Of a stretch of DNA of 64,000 nt, positions 1-8,310 are shown in pieces (position 1 is the first letter of the stretch; each line of letters opens with the position of its first letter). The translations under genes and the position numbers were made by a program. The stretch is taken from NCBI RefSeq assembly GCF_001425685.1, contig NZ_LMCY01000050.1, forward strand, positions 21,748 to 85,747. Reading direction: 5' to 3'. The stretch comes from Massilia sp. Root335. Lineage in GTDB: Bacteria; Pseudomonadota; Gammaproteobacteria; Burkholderiales; Burkholderiaceae_D. Under the pieces are notes generated by a model. That model had not been told where the DNA came from, made no database searches, and saw only the letters and a list, made by a program, of their open reading frames with translations.

Positions 1-801
1 TACCTCGTAGTTCGCGAGGTCCGCGAGGCTCATCGTGCCGGGCCGGACCTGGCTGCCGGCCGTGACGGGCGGCCGGTTGACGGCGGCGGCGACGGCGCGC
101 GCCAGCGGACCTTCGTAAAACGTTTTATACCCTTTCGCGGCCAGTTCCCGATACGCCTTGGCGAGGTCGGGATTCTTGACGATCGTCCCGGTCGGCAGCG
201 CCTTGCCGTCTTTCAGGTACAGCCGGCTCGTCGTGCTGAACATGCCGAATTTTTTCTCGTTTTCGACCATCAGCCCGTGCAGCGTCTCGTTGACGGGGAA
301 GCCCTTTGTCGCGACCTGGATCGCGGGCGCCAGCACCTGCTTGAACGTCATGGTGCCGTAGCGCTCCAGCGCCTCGTGCCAGCCGCGCACGGTGCCCGGC
401 ACGCCGACGGACGCGCCGCTGGCGACGGCCGTGTCGAAATCGATCGGCCTGCCGTTGTCCTGGAAGACGGCGGGGCTGAACGACGCGGGCGCCGTTTCGC
501 GGTGGTCGATCGTGATCACGCGCTTGTCCTTGGCGAGGTACACGACCATGAAGCCGCCGCCGCCGATGCCGCAGCTGAACGGATCGGTGACGCCCAGCGT
601 GGCGGCTGCCGCGACCGCGGCGTCGACGGCGTTGCCGCCCTGGTTGAGGATGGCGAGCGCGGCCGCCGACGCCTTTTCGCTGATCGTGGCGACGGCGCCG
701 CCGGTGCCCGTGGCGACCGGGGTCTTGGCGAGCGCGAGCGGCGGTGCCAGGACGATGGAGAGGGTCAGAGCGCAGGCGAGGGTTTTGACTGAGTGGGTCA
801 T
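1..801 (-). CDS. ggt: gamma-glutamyltransferase, N-terminal part (cut by window edge)
   Basis: The gene runs off the left edge; the first 267 codons are visible. Gamma-glutamyltransferases are secreted Ntn-hydrolases that cleave glutathione and transfer its gamma-glutamyl group. The start at 801 opens a signal peptide of about 25 residues (hydrophobic core, then ALA before a Lys-Thr mature start). The mature N-terminus carries family hallmarks: GGNAVDAAVAAA near residue 55, the glycine run GIGGGGF and a DHRETAP-like stretch. The autocatalytic Thr and small subunit lie outside the window. A small lipoprotein gene lies 34 nt upstream on the same strand, so the two may be co-transcribed. Identity is secure; the substrate is inferred from the family. 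Confidence 0.9.
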   Translation of the reverse strand, partial: MTHSVKTLACALTLSIVLAPPLALAKTPVATGTGGAVATISEKASAAALAILNQGGNAVDAAVAAAATLGVTDPFSCGIGGGGFMVVYLAKDKRVITIDHRETAPASFSPAVFQDNGRPIDFDTAVASGASVGVPGTVRGWHEALERYGTMTFKQVLAPAIQVATKGFPVNETLHGLMVENEKKFGMFSTTSRLYLKDGKALPTGTIVKNPDLAKAYRELAAKGYKTFYEGPLARAVAAAVNRPPVTAGSQVRPGTMSLADLANYEV

Positions 802-835
802 GGCTGGCGCAGGGAGTGGGTGATCGTGGCCGTGC

Positions 836-1231
836 TCATTTCGTGCTGACCTTGAGCGTGACGGGAATGACGTCGCCGGGACGCATCGTGCCGGCCGCGC
901 GCGCGGGCGGGATCGCGGAGGTGTCGAGGACGATGCGGGCGCCGTGCAGCGCCGCCGGCGCGGCCGTCGGCTGGTCGGGGCCGAGCGTGAATTCTTCGAT
1001 GCCGTCAGGGCCGTCGAGGAGGAAGCGGAAGATCAGCCGTCCGGCCCAGATGCAGCGCGTGTTCGCGGGGCAGCGGCTGTCGCTGTAGCTGTCGTACGTG
1101 AGGACGAGGCCGCGCGCCAGTTCGACGCGCTGCTCGGGCCGGAGCGGATACACGCCCTCGTGCAGCGGCGCGGCGGCGCACCCGGCCAGGATAGTCATCA
1201 GCAACATGGCGAACGGGCGCGGCAGCGTCAT
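836..1231 (-). CDS. small lipoprotein of unknown function
   Basis: A 131-residue protein with a type II signal peptide: the hydrophobic stretch ends in the lipobox LAGC with Cys18 as the lipidation site. The mature part holds a CPANTRCIWAG segment; two Cys flanking a short loop before Trp-Ala-Gly recurs in many uncharacterised proteobacterial lipoproteins. The start at 1231 was chosen over a longer frame because AAGGA lies a few bases upstream and the lipobox is then well placed. It precedes the gamma-glutamyltransferase gene on the same strand. I do not recognise a specific function. Confidence 0.75.
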   Translation of the reverse strand: MTLPRPFAMLLMTILAGCAAAPLHEGVYPLRPEQRVELARGLVLTYDSYSDSRCPANTRCIWAGRLIFRFLLDGPDGIEEFTLGPDQPTAAPAALHGARIVLDTSAIPPARAAGTMRPGDVIPVTLKVSTK

Positions 1232-1329
1232 GGAGCGTCCTTGTGTACGTTTGGCCAATCATAGCAAAATCGCCAGTCGGGGCCGGCGCAATTCGGCCTC
1301 GGCCGGCGGACGTTCCCGCCACGCGCCGT

Positions 1330-1926
1330 TCAGTCGATCGGATAGCGCAGGAACACGGGCAGCGCTTCCGCGCGCGCGGCCCAGGCGGCCAGGCGGGGGA
1401 AGTCGGCGCTCGCGACGATCTGCGGCACCATCAACCGGACGAACGACCACGTGATGGCGGCCGTGATGGCGGCCTGGTCGAGGGCGGCGACGTCGAACGC
1501 GTCCGCTTCGGCCTCCAGCAGCCTCAATGCGGCGAGCAATTGTTCCTGCACGCGGTCGAGCCACGGCTGGTGCAGCTTTTCCGCCGGGCGCAGCGTGTGC
1601 TCGTAGACGATCTGCGCCGTCTTCTCGCACGCGGCCAGCGCCGGGCCGATGGCGCGCAGGGCCTGTGCGCGCGCGGCCGGGGCGGGCGGCAGCAGGGAGC
1701 GGCCCGTCAGCGCCTCGGCGTACTCGAGCATCAGGGTGGAATCGATCAGGAACGAACCGTCGTCCAGGACGAGCGTCGGCGCCTTGACCGTCGGATTGAT
1801 CGCGGCGAATTCGTCGAAGTTGCGGAACACCGAGAGCGCCTTGTGTTCGAACGGGACGTCGAGCAGGTCGAACGAAATGGCGACGCGGCGGACAAACGGC
1901 GAATCGAGCATGCCGATGAGTTGCAT
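1330..1926 (-). CDS. glutathione S-transferase family protein
   Basis: A 198-residue cytosolic protein with the GST layout: an N-terminal thioredoxin-like domain (about residues 1-78, Ser9-Pro10 in LDSPFVRR, the Val-Lys-Ala-Pro cis-Pro turn and the DSTLMLEY glutathione-binding segment), then an all-helical C-terminal domain. The length is typical. The start at 1926 follows a strong AGGAGGT ribosome-binding site; upstream in-frame codons read through non-coding sequence. A four-copy GTTGCR hexamer array lies just upstream (1942-1965). The family conjugates or reduces electrophiles with glutathione; the substrate cannot be told. Confidence 0.88.
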   Translation of the reverse strand: MQLIGMLDSPFVRRVAISFDLLDVPFEHKALSVFRNFDEFAAINPTVKAPTLVLDDGSFLIDSTLMLEYAEALTGRSLLPPAPAARAQALRAIGPALAACEKTAQIVYEHTLRPAEKLHQPWLDRVQEQLLAALRLLEAEADAFDVAALDQAAITAAITWSFVRLMVPQIVASADFPRLAAWAARAEALPVFLRYPID

Positions 1927-1941
1927 GGGGACCTCCTGATA

Positions 1942-1965
1942 GTTGCAGTTGCAGTTGCGGTTGCG
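1942..1965. repeat. four tandem copies of a GTTGCR hexamer
   Basis: GTTGCA twice followed by GTTGCG twice, directly upstream of the ribosome-binding site of the minus-strand GST gene. It is a short simple-sequence repeat in the leader of that gene. No function is evident. Confidence 0.8.
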
Positions 1966-2080
1966 GTGGTCTTTCATTCTATTGCCTTTGGGCCAATGCT
2001 GCTCGTTATGCAACTTGACTTGACGGCGGCGCCATCGCCGGTGGATATTTGAAATCGTTTTCATGAATAAGGGGGGCGCG

Positions 2081-3295
2081 ATGGGCGACCCGATTCGTTT
2101 CGATTCCGGCGTCGCGGCAGGCGTCTCGCGGCAGGCCGTGACGGCGCGGCCGGACGAGGATGCCGGCACGCGCGCGCCGCGCGTGCTCGCCATCGACCTG
2201 CTGCGCGGCCTGGCCGTGATGGGCATGGTGATGGTCGCGTACGCGGGCGATTGGGAGCACCGCTTCACGTTCCTGACGCACGCCGACTGGCGCGGCTTCG
2301 CCATCGCCGACATGATCTTCCCGGCCTTCCTGTTCTGCGCGGGCGCCGCGCTGCCGTACGCGCTGCGGCGGCGCGCGGACCGGGGTAGAACGGCCCTCGT
2401 GGGCCACGTGCTGCGCCGCGCCGCCGCGCTCGTCGTGCTCGGCGTCGTCCTGAACCTGCTGCCCGGATTCGACTTCGCCCACGTCCGCCTGCCCGGCATC
2501 CTGCAGCGCATCGGCCTGTGCTATGCCATCGTGGGCACGGGCTGCGCGCTGGCGCTGCGCCGCGACGGCATCGCCGTGACCGCGCTGGTCGCGGCGACCG
2601 GCGCGCTGCTGGTGGGCTATGCGTGGCTGCTGCTCGCGTGGGATGCGCCCGGCTGCGGCCGCGCGTGCTTCGATTCGGCGCATTCGCTGCCGGCCGTCGT
2701 CGACCGCGCCGTGTTCGGCGTGCCGCACCTGTGGCCGTGGGGCACGACGGGCGATATCGTCACGTACGATCCGGAAGGGCTCGTGGCCACGCTGGGCGCG
2801 CTCGTCAACGTGCTGTTCGGCGCGACGGCGTCCGTGCTGCTCATGCGCTCGCACAGGCGCGCCACCCTGACGGTCCTCGCCGTCGCCGGCGTGGCCTGTC
2901 TGCTGGCCGGCTTCCTGCTCGATCCGCTCGTCCCCGTCGTCAAGAAGCTGTGGACGCCCAGCTTTGCCCTGCTGTCCGGCGGCTTCACGCTGCTGGCCTT
3001 GCTCGCCCTGATGCGCCTCGTGCCGCCCGGCCGCGCGGCGCCCGCGTGGGCCCGGCCGGTGCTGGCATTCGGCACCAACGCGACGCTGGCCTTCGTCGGC
3101 ATCACGCTGCTCGACACGCTGCTGCAACTGCCGCTGGGCAGCGCGGGCAGCGGGCACGATCTGCTGGCGGGGCTACTGGCGCGCGCGATCCCGCAGGCGC
3201 GGGTCGCGTCGGCCGCCTATTCGGCCTTGCTGTTGCTCGTGCTGGGCGCGGGGCTGTGGCAGCTGTACAAGCGGCGCATCGTCATCCGGATCTGA
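2081..3295 (+). CDS. DUF5009/COG4299-type integral membrane protein (HGSNAT-like)
   Basis: A 404-residue polytopic membrane protein. The N-terminal part has the RVLAIDLLRGLAVMGMV segment followed by IADMIFPAFLFCAGAALPYAL, the signature of the COG4299 family related to heparan-alpha-glucosaminide N-acetyltransferase, with about ten hydrophobic segments after it. Such proteins are thought to pass acyl groups across the membrane to sugars, but bacterial members are mostly uncharacterised. Start 2081 is preferred over an ATG at 2063 because AAGGGGGG sits 4-11 nt before it and nothing precedes 2063. A dienelactone-hydrolase gene follows after 47 nt on the same strand. Confidence 0.8.
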   Translation: MGDPIRFDSGVAAGVSRQAVTARPDEDAGTRAPRVLAIDLLRGLAVMGMVMVAYAGDWEHRFTFLTHADWRGFAIADMIFPAFLFCAGAALPYALRRRADRGRTALVGHVLRRAAALVVLGVVLNLLPGFDFAHVRLPGILQRIGLCYAIVGTGCALALRRDGIAVTALVAATGALLVGYAWLLLAWDAPGCGRACFDSAHSLPAVVDRAVFGVPHLWPWGTTGDIVTYDPEGLVATLGALVNVLFGATASVLLMRSHRRATLTVLAVAGVACLLAGFLLDPLVPVVKKLWTPSFALLSGGFTLLALLALMRLVPPGRAAPAWARPVLAFGTNATLAFVGITLLDTLLQLPLGSAGSGHDLLAGLLARAIPQARVASAAYSALLLLVLGAGLWQLYKRRIVIRI

Positions 3296-3342
3296 AAAAC
3301 CGGCGTATGCTGGCGGTCATTCAACCGGACCGGAGGAAGGTG

Positions 3343-4227
3343 ATGACACGTTTGACCGCAGCGGATTTCGACCCCGAGGTATTGCAGCTGTTCGATGGCT
3401 ATGTGCACGGCCGCGTGTCGCGCCGCGATTTTCTGTCGCGCGCGGGCCGCTATGCCGCCGGCGGCACGACGGCCGCCACGTTGCTGGCGCAGCTGTCGCC
3501 GTCGTTCGCCGCGCCGCTCGTCGCCCCGCTCGATGCGCGCCTGAAGACCAGCTACCTGGACTTCTCGTCGCCGCAGGGCTACGGCAAGGTGCACGGCTAT
3601 CTCGCCGAGCCCGCGCACATCAAGGGCAGGCTGCCGACGGTCCTCGTCGTGCACGAGAACCGCGGCCTGAACCCGCACATCGAGGACATCGCGCGCCGCA
3701 TCGCGCTCGAGGGATATATCGCCTACGCGCCGGACGCGCTGTATCCGCTGGGCGGCTATCCGGGCGACGAGGACAAGGCGCGCGAACTGTTCCCCAGGCT
3801 GGACCAGGCGAAGACGCGCGCCGACTTCCTCGCCGCCGCCCGCGCGCTGGCGGCGCTGCCGCAGGGGACGGGCAAGGTCGGCGTGGTGGGCTTCTGCTAC
3901 GGCGGCGGCATCGCCAACTATCTGGCCACGCAGCTGCCGGACCTGGCCGCCGTCGTGCCGTTCTACGGCATGCAGCCGCCGGCTGTTGATGTCGCCCACA
4001 TCCGCGCGCCGCTGCTGATCCACGACGCCGGCCGTGACGAACGCATCCTGGCCGGCTGGCCCGCCTACGAGGCCGCGCTGAAGGCGAACCACGTCGATTA
4101 CCAGCACTTCGTGTACCCGGGCGTGGAACACGGCTTCAACAACGATACGACGCCGCGCTACGACGCGGCGGCGGCCAGCCTGGCGTGGGGCCGGACGATG
4201 GCATTCTTCAAGGCGAAGCTGGCGTAA
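3343..4227 (+). CDS. dienelactone hydrolase family protein with Tat signal
   Basis: A 294-residue alpha/beta hydrolase. Residues 27-31 read RRDFL, a twin-arginine export motif followed by a hydrophobic stretch ending SPSFAAP, so the enzyme is probably exported folded. The catalytic triad is visible: nucleophile Cys175 in GFCYGGG, Asp222 in GRDERI and His253 in VEHGFN. Dienelactone hydrolases open cyclic ester bonds; this Tat-bearing subgroup is common in proteobacteria with unknown substrates. The start at 3343 follows GGAGGAAGG. Its stop overlaps the next gene's ATG (TAATG). Confidence 0.88.
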   Translation: MTRLTAADFDPEVLQLFDGYVHGRVSRRDFLSRAGRYAAGGTTAATLLAQLSPSFAAPLVAPLDARLKTSYLDFSSPQGYGKVHGYLAEPAHIKGRLPTVLVVHENRGLNPHIEDIARRIALEGYIAYAPDALYPLGGYPGDEDKARELFPRLDQAKTRADFLAAARALAALPQGTGKVGVVGFCYGGGIANYLATQLPDLAAVVPFYGMQPPAVDVAHIRAPLLIHDAGRDERILAGWPAYEAALKANHVDYQHFVYPGVEHGFNNDTTPRYDAAAASLAWGRTMAFFKAKLA

Positions 4228-4838
4228 TGGACCGGTTGGCCGAACTGCGGGCGCTGATCGCGTCCGACGAGCGGCGCATGCAGGTGCTTTGCGCCGTGCG
4301 CGACCTCGGCCTTCCCGATTGCTGGGTCGCCGCCGGGTTCGTGCGCAACCGCGTGTGGGACCACTTGCACAGGCGCGCGACGTCGCCGCTGCCGCAGGAT
4401 ATCGACGTGATCTGGTTCGCGCCCGACGCGTGCGCTGCACGGCGCGATGCCGATCTGGAGGCCGCGTTGCGGAAGCGGGACGATACGCTCGCATGGTCCG
4501 TCAAGAACCAGGCGCGCATGCACGTGCGTAACGGCGATGCGCCGTATCGCTCCGCCCTCGACGCGATGCGCTTCTGGCCGGAGACGGCGACGGCCGTCGG
4601 CGTCCGGCTGGGGCCACGAGGCGATATCGACGTGGCCGCGCCGTTCGGGCTGGACGATCTGTTCGGACTGGTCGTCCGGCCGACCCGGCGGTTCGTCGCG
4701 GAGAAGCATGGCGTGTATCTGGAGCGCGTCCGTGCCAAGCACTGGGCGCGTCACTGGCCGGGCTTGCGGATCGACATCACATCGATGGCAAGCGACAGTC
4801 CGATGGCGCCTGTCCCGATGAGGAACAACGGGCCGTAG
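4227..4838 (+). CDS. nucleotidyltransferase family protein (COG3575/DUF925)
   Basis: A 203-residue protein of the COG3575 group: WVAAGFVRNRVWD near the N-terminus, the acidic DIDVIWF motif of the nucleotidyltransferase fold, and a RFVAEKHGVYLERVRAKHWARHWPGL region near the end. Function is uncharacterised. It is translationally coupled to the preceding hydrolase (shared A of TAATG). The last 29 codons run through the 3' end of the convergent MFS gene (overlap 4751-4838); family members seem to end soon after the WPGL motif, so this tail may be read-through after loss of the native stop. Confidence 0.78.
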   Translation: MDRLAELRALIASDERRMQVLCAVRDLGLPDCWVAAGFVRNRVWDHLHRRATSPLPQDIDVIWFAPDACAARRDADLEAALRKRDDTLAWSVKNQARMHVRNGDAPYRSALDAMRFWPETATAVGVRLGPRGDIDVAAPFGLDDLFGLVVRPTRRFVAEKHGVYLERVRAKHWARHWPGLRIDITSMASDSPMAPVPMRNNGP

Positions 4839-5953
4839 TCGCCGCCGTTGTGCCCGAACAGGAACGAGAAACCCCACGCGGCCAATGCCTGGCAGACGGC
4901 GAAGGCCGCCGTGGCCGTGCGCCACGCCTGGCCCTGCCGTTGCGGCTGGCCGGGCAGCAGTTCGTGGAGGCGACCCAGCACGAGCGGCACGGTGCCGGTG
5001 ACGAAGGCGCCCACGATCAGGCTCGATGCCGCCAGGGCCGCGGTCGTCGTCGCGAGCGCGGGCAGCACGACGCCGGCGGCCTGCAGCACCAGTGCGAGGC
5101 GCAGCGTACGGCCGAAGCCGATGCGGTCGGCGACGTCGCCGACGGCGATCGGCCCCACGCTGGCGCCGATGCCGAACAGCACCCAGTAAGCGGCGCCCGT
5201 GCGCAGGCCCAGGCCAAGGCCGCGGGCGATGAAGTCGACGAGGAACAGCATGTGCGGCACCCAGCCGACCGCGTTCAGCGCATAGCACGCGTACAGCGCG
5301 CGCAGGGTACCGGCCGGTGTGGAGGCCGGGGTTGCGGTCGCGGGCGCGGCGGGAGCCACATGCGGCCAGCCGCCCCAGGCCAGCGCCGTCAGCAGCAGGG
5401 CCAGTACGCCGAGCCCGAGCCAGGCGGCGCGCAGGCCCAGTTGCAGGAGCATCGGCAGCAGCGTGCCCGATGCGACGATGCCGAGGCCGACACCCATGAA
5501 GATGATGCCGCCGACCATCCCGCGCCGCTGCGCCGGCACATGCGGCAGCACGGTCGGGGCCGCCAACACCATCAGCGCGCCGCCGGCCAGGCCGGACAGG
5601 AAGCGCCACACGAAGAACCACGGCGCGCCCGCCGGCCACGCGCAGGCGAGCAGCGAGAGACCGGTCAGCAGCATCATCGAGCGCAGCGTCGCCACGGGCG
5701 AGAGCCGGGCCGCGATCGGCCGGCCCAGCAGGGCGCCGGCCAGGTAGCCGGCCAGGTTGGCGGCGCCCAGGTAGGCCGCCAGCGCCGGCGAAAACCAGTG
5801 CGCGGCGACCAGCGCCGGCAGCAGCGGCGTGTACGCGAAGCGGGCGAGGCCGATGCCGACGAGGCTGGCGGAAAAGCCGGCCAGCGCGGCATGCCAGGCG
5901 CGGACGGGACGGGCATGTTCGCCGGACCGGGCAGGGAGCGGGATCGTGTTCAT
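4751..5953 (-). CDS. YbfB/YjiJ-family MFS transporter
   Basis: A 400-residue inner-membrane protein with 12 predicted hydrophobic segments. The first helix region GIGLARFAYTPLLPALV and the later LAGYLAGALLGRP are typical of the YbfB/YjiJ branch of the major facilitator superfamily. It is probably an exporter of small molecules; the substrate is unknown. The ATG at 5953 is preferred over an in-frame TTG at 5968. It is divergent from a LysR gene across a 135-bp region with two dyads, the usual arrangement for a regulator and its target. Confidence 0.85.
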   Translation of the reverse strand: MNTIPLPARSGEHARPVRAWHAALAGFSASLVGIGLARFAYTPLLPALVAAHWFSPALAAYLGAANLAGYLAGALLGRPIAARLSPVATLRSMMLLTGLSLLACAWPAGAPWFFVWRFLSGLAGGALMVLAAPTVLPHVPAQRRGMVGGIIFMGVGLGIVASGTLLPMLLQLGLRAAWLGLGVLALLLTALAWGGWPHVAPAAPATATPASTPAGTLRALYACYALNAVGWVPHMLFLVDFIARGLGLGLRTGAAYWVLFGIGASVGPIAVGDVADRIGFGRTLRLALVLQAAGVVLPALATTTAALAASSLIVGAFVTGTVPLVLGRLHELLPGQPQRQGQAWRTATAAFAVCQALAAWGFSFLFGHNGGDYGPLFLIGTGAIGLSLAIDVMSIRKPGQ

Positions 5954-6000
5954 GATGGGACGCGTCAAGCAGGGAGATGACTTAGCTTAGGCCACGCAAG

Positions 6001-6050
6001 CTATCCGTAGAAGCGAAAGTTTCGGATAGCCGTTATCTGAAATCGAGATA
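6001..6050. promoter_or_regulatory. dyad symmetries, likely LysR-type operator
   Basis: Between the divergent MFS and LysR genes are two inverted repeats: CTATCCG (6001-6007) with CGGATAG (6023-6029), and TATCT-N7-AGATA (6034-6050). The second fits the T-N11-A LysR box. By analogy with divergent LysR systems, one site would serve recognition and one activation. This is sequence inference only. Confidence 0.55.
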
Positions 6051-6088
6051 TGTGCTAGGCTCAGTCATCGCTTGACGAGGAACCGATC

Positions 6089-6994
6089 ATGGAACTGGCC
6101 GACCTGAAAACCTTCGAGACCGTCGCCCGCCACGGCAGCATGAACCGGGCCGCGGCCGAGCTGAACACCGTGCAGTCGAACGTGACGGCACGCATCCGCG
6201 CGCTGGAGCACGAGCTGGGCGTCGCACTGTTCCAGCGCCATGCGCGCGGCGTGTCGACGACGCCGGCCGGACAGCGCATGCTGCCGCTCGTCGGCCGTAT
6301 CGCCAAGCTGATGGTGGACGTCAAAATGGCCGCGCGCGACGACGGCGAACCGGCGGGCAGCCTGGAACTCGGGTCGGTGGAAACGACGATGGCCCTGCGG
6401 CTGGCGCCCGTCCTGGCCGGCTTTGCGCGCGCGCATCCGCAAGTGCGCCTGGCGGTGCACGGCGGCACGAGCGCGGCGCTGATCGACGACGTGCTTGCCG
6501 GCCGCCTCGACGGCGCGTTCGTGGCCGGGCCGGCGGACCATCCCGACCTGCTGACGGAGCCCGTGTTCAGCGAAGAACTGGTCCTTGTGACGAGCCCGGC
6601 TGTCGCCTCGCCGCAGGCGCTGGCCCGGCGGCCGGACCTGCGCACGATCGTATTCCGCAGCGGCTGTTCGTACCGCCAGCGGCTGGACACGCTGCTCGCG
6701 TCGCTGGGCATCGTGGCGTCCCGGCCGCTGGAATTCGGCTCGCTGGACGCGATCCTGGCCTGCGTCGCGGCCGACGTCGGCATCACCCTGCTGCCGCGCG
6801 CCGTGGCGGCGCTTGCGGCGGCTGACGGCGGCGTCATCCTCCATTCGCTGGCGCCCGAGCTGTCCGACGTCGAAACCCTGTTCGTCCGTCGCCGCGACGC
6901 CTACGTGTCGAGCGCGCTCACGGCCTTCCTCGCGCGGGCGCATGCGCTGCCGAAAAAACAAAAGGCACCCGAAGGTGCCCTTGTCGTTGGCTGA
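6089..6994 (+). CDS. LysR-family transcriptional regulator
   Basis: A 301-residue regulator: N-terminal winged helix-turn-helix (about residues 1-60; TVARHGSMNRAAAELNTVQSNVTARIRALEHELG), then a periplasmic-binding-like effector domain. It likely senses a small molecule and controls the divergent MFS gene. The last about ten codons (LPKKQKAPEGALVVG) coincide with a stem-loop and A-tract that form the terminator of rpoH on the other strand, so the C-terminal tail may be shaped by that terminator. Confidence 0.92.
   Translation: MELADLKTFETVARHGSMNRAAAELNTVQSNVTARIRALEHELGVALFQRHARGVSTTPAGQRMLPLVGRIAKLMVDVKMAARDDGEPAGSLELGSVETTMALRLAPVLAGFARAHPQVRLAVHGGTSAALIDDVLAGRLDGAFVAGPADHPDLLTEPVFSEELVLVTSPAVASPQALARRPDLRTIVFRSGCSYRQRLDTLLASLGIVASRPLEFGSLDAILACVAADVGITLLPRAVAALAAADGGVILHSLAPELSDVETLFVRRRDAYVSSALTAFLARAHALPKKQKAPEGALVVG
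6953..6982 (-). terminator. intrinsic terminator of rpoH
   Basis: On the minus strand, GGCACC-TTCG-GGTGCC forms a stem with a stable tetraloop, followed by TTTTGTTTTTT. It lies 19 nt past the rpoH stop and inside the 3' end of the convergent LysR coding sequence. Confidence 0.8.
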
Positions 6995-7000
6995 GATGGC

Positions 7001-7891
7001 TTACACGTAAGCCGCCAGCGCCGTTTTCATCTTTTTCAGCGCCGCCGATTCGATCTGGCGGATGCGCTCGGCCGACACGCCGAATTCCTCGGCCAGCGTG
7101 TGCAGCGTGGCGCCCGAGCCGTCGTCGTTGGCCAGCCAGCGCGCTTCCACGATGCGGCGCGAACGCGGGTCCAGCTTGCCGAGGGCCGTTTCCAGGCCTT
7201 CCGACTGCAGGCGCACTTTTTCCTCGCCTTCCAGGACCTTGGTCGGTTCCTGCTGGTCCGAGGACAGGTAGGCGATCGGCGAGAACTTGTCGTCTTCGTC
7301 GTCGGTCGGCGCTTCCAGCGCGATGTCGCGGCCGGACAGGCGCGTTTCCATCTCGATCACTTCTTCGCGCTTGACGTCCAGCATCTTGGCCAGGTCGTCG
7401 ACTTGCTGCGGCGACATGGCGTCGAGACCTTGCTTGTTGCTGCGCAGGTTGAAGAACAGCTTGCGCTGTGCCTTGGTCGTTGCAACCTTGACCAGACGCC
7501 AGTTCTTCAGGATGTATTCGTGCATCTCGGCCTTGATCCAGTGCATCGCATAGGACACGAGGCGCACACCCTGGTTCGGGTCGAAACGTTTGACGGCCTT
7601 CATCAGGCCGATATTGCCTTCCTGGATCAGGTCGGCGTGCGGCAGGCCATAGCCCAGGTAGCCGCGCGCGATCGACACGACCAGGCGCAGGTGCGACATC
7701 ACCAGTTTCTGTGCGGCGTCGAGGTCATTCTTTTCCTGCAGCCGTGTTGCCAGCGAAACTTCTTCCTCGTGGGTCAGCATCGGCAGGCGGTTCACTGCCG
7801 AGATATAGGCGTCGATATTACCGAGATTGCCACTGAAACCCAGTCCCAGAGTACGACTGCCGGCCGGGACCAATGCGGATTGTGCGGACAT
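7001..7891 (-). CDS. rpoH: RNA polymerase heat-shock sigma factor sigma-32
   Basis: A 296-residue sigma-70 family protein. It has region 1.2/2 (LTHEEEVSLATRLQE; DLIQEGNIGLMKAVKRFDPNQGVRLVSYAMHWIKAEMHEYIL), the RpoH-specific box QRKLFFNLR, and a C-terminal region 4 helix-turn-helix (TLHTLAEEFGVSAERIRQIE). RpoH directs transcription of chaperone and protease genes after heat stress. The start at 7891 has GAGGGAG upstream; a longer in-frame start at 7921 has none. A CIRCE-like dyad lies about 130 bp upstream, suggesting HrcA control in addition to the usual controls. Confidence 0.96.
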   Translation of the reverse strand: MSAQSALVPAGSRTLGLGFSGNLGNIDAYISAVNRLPMLTHEEEVSLATRLQEKNDLDAAQKLVMSHLRLVVSIARGYLGYGLPHADLIQEGNIGLMKAVKRFDPNQGVRLVSYAMHWIKAEMHEYILKNWRLVKVATTKAQRKLFFNLRSNKQGLDAMSPQQVDDLAKMLDVKREEVIEMETRLSGRDIALEAPTDDEDDKFSPIAYLSSDQQEPTKVLEGEEKVRLQSEGLETALGKLDPRSRRIVEARWLANDDGSGATLHTLAEEFGVSAERIRQIESAALKKMKTALAAYV

Positions 7892-8022
7892 AGTCACTCC
7901 CTCTGATTTAAGCTGCTGCATCGTCTCGCCATCTCCAGGGCCCCGGAGGCACCACTGGCTGGCTTGCGTCGGGATGCTGACGGTGCTATCAAAACCATTT
8001 CCCGCGATAGTCTGACGTTATA

Positions 8023-8049
8023 TTAGCACTCTCTTGAGGTGAGTGCTAG
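8023..8049. promoter_or_regulatory. CIRCE-like element (HrcA operator) upstream of rpoH
   Basis: TTAGCACTC-N9-GAGTGCTAG matches the CIRCE consensus TTAGCACTC-N9-GAGTGCTAA at 17 of 18 arm positions. CIRCE is bound by the heat-shock repressor HrcA. On the minus strand it sits directly before a TATAAC hexamer that could be the -10 box of the rpoH promoter, so bound HrcA would block it. The rpoH start codon is about 130 bp downstream. Confidence 0.85.
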
Positions 8050-8310
8050 GCGCCACCATATCCCTGAAGATGTGTTTAAGTTTCATTAAAGTATTGCCCG
8101 CAGGAATCGAAAAACTCGGTCGACTCAACTGTAGAGCAGGGTACGAGCGTTTTAAATGATGCACGTCAAGCACCGCGCTCATTTCGATTGAAATCGGTAG
8201 AAGACAGGTTAGGCGACCCGTGATGCGCCTTCTGTTGGTTGGCGCACGTTGCGCTGTAGGTGGATGCCTCGCGTCCGCTGCCGGATTAGACTGGCCAGCA
8301 GCGGACGGGT
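8050..8310. other. non-coding stretch upstream of rpoH
   Basis: Less GC-rich than its surroundings. A 98-codon minus-strand open frame crosses it, but it has no recognisable domain, no ribosome-binding site and runs through the CIRCE element, so I do not call a gene. It separates the rpoH regulatory region from an Abi-like remnant. Confidence 0.5.
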
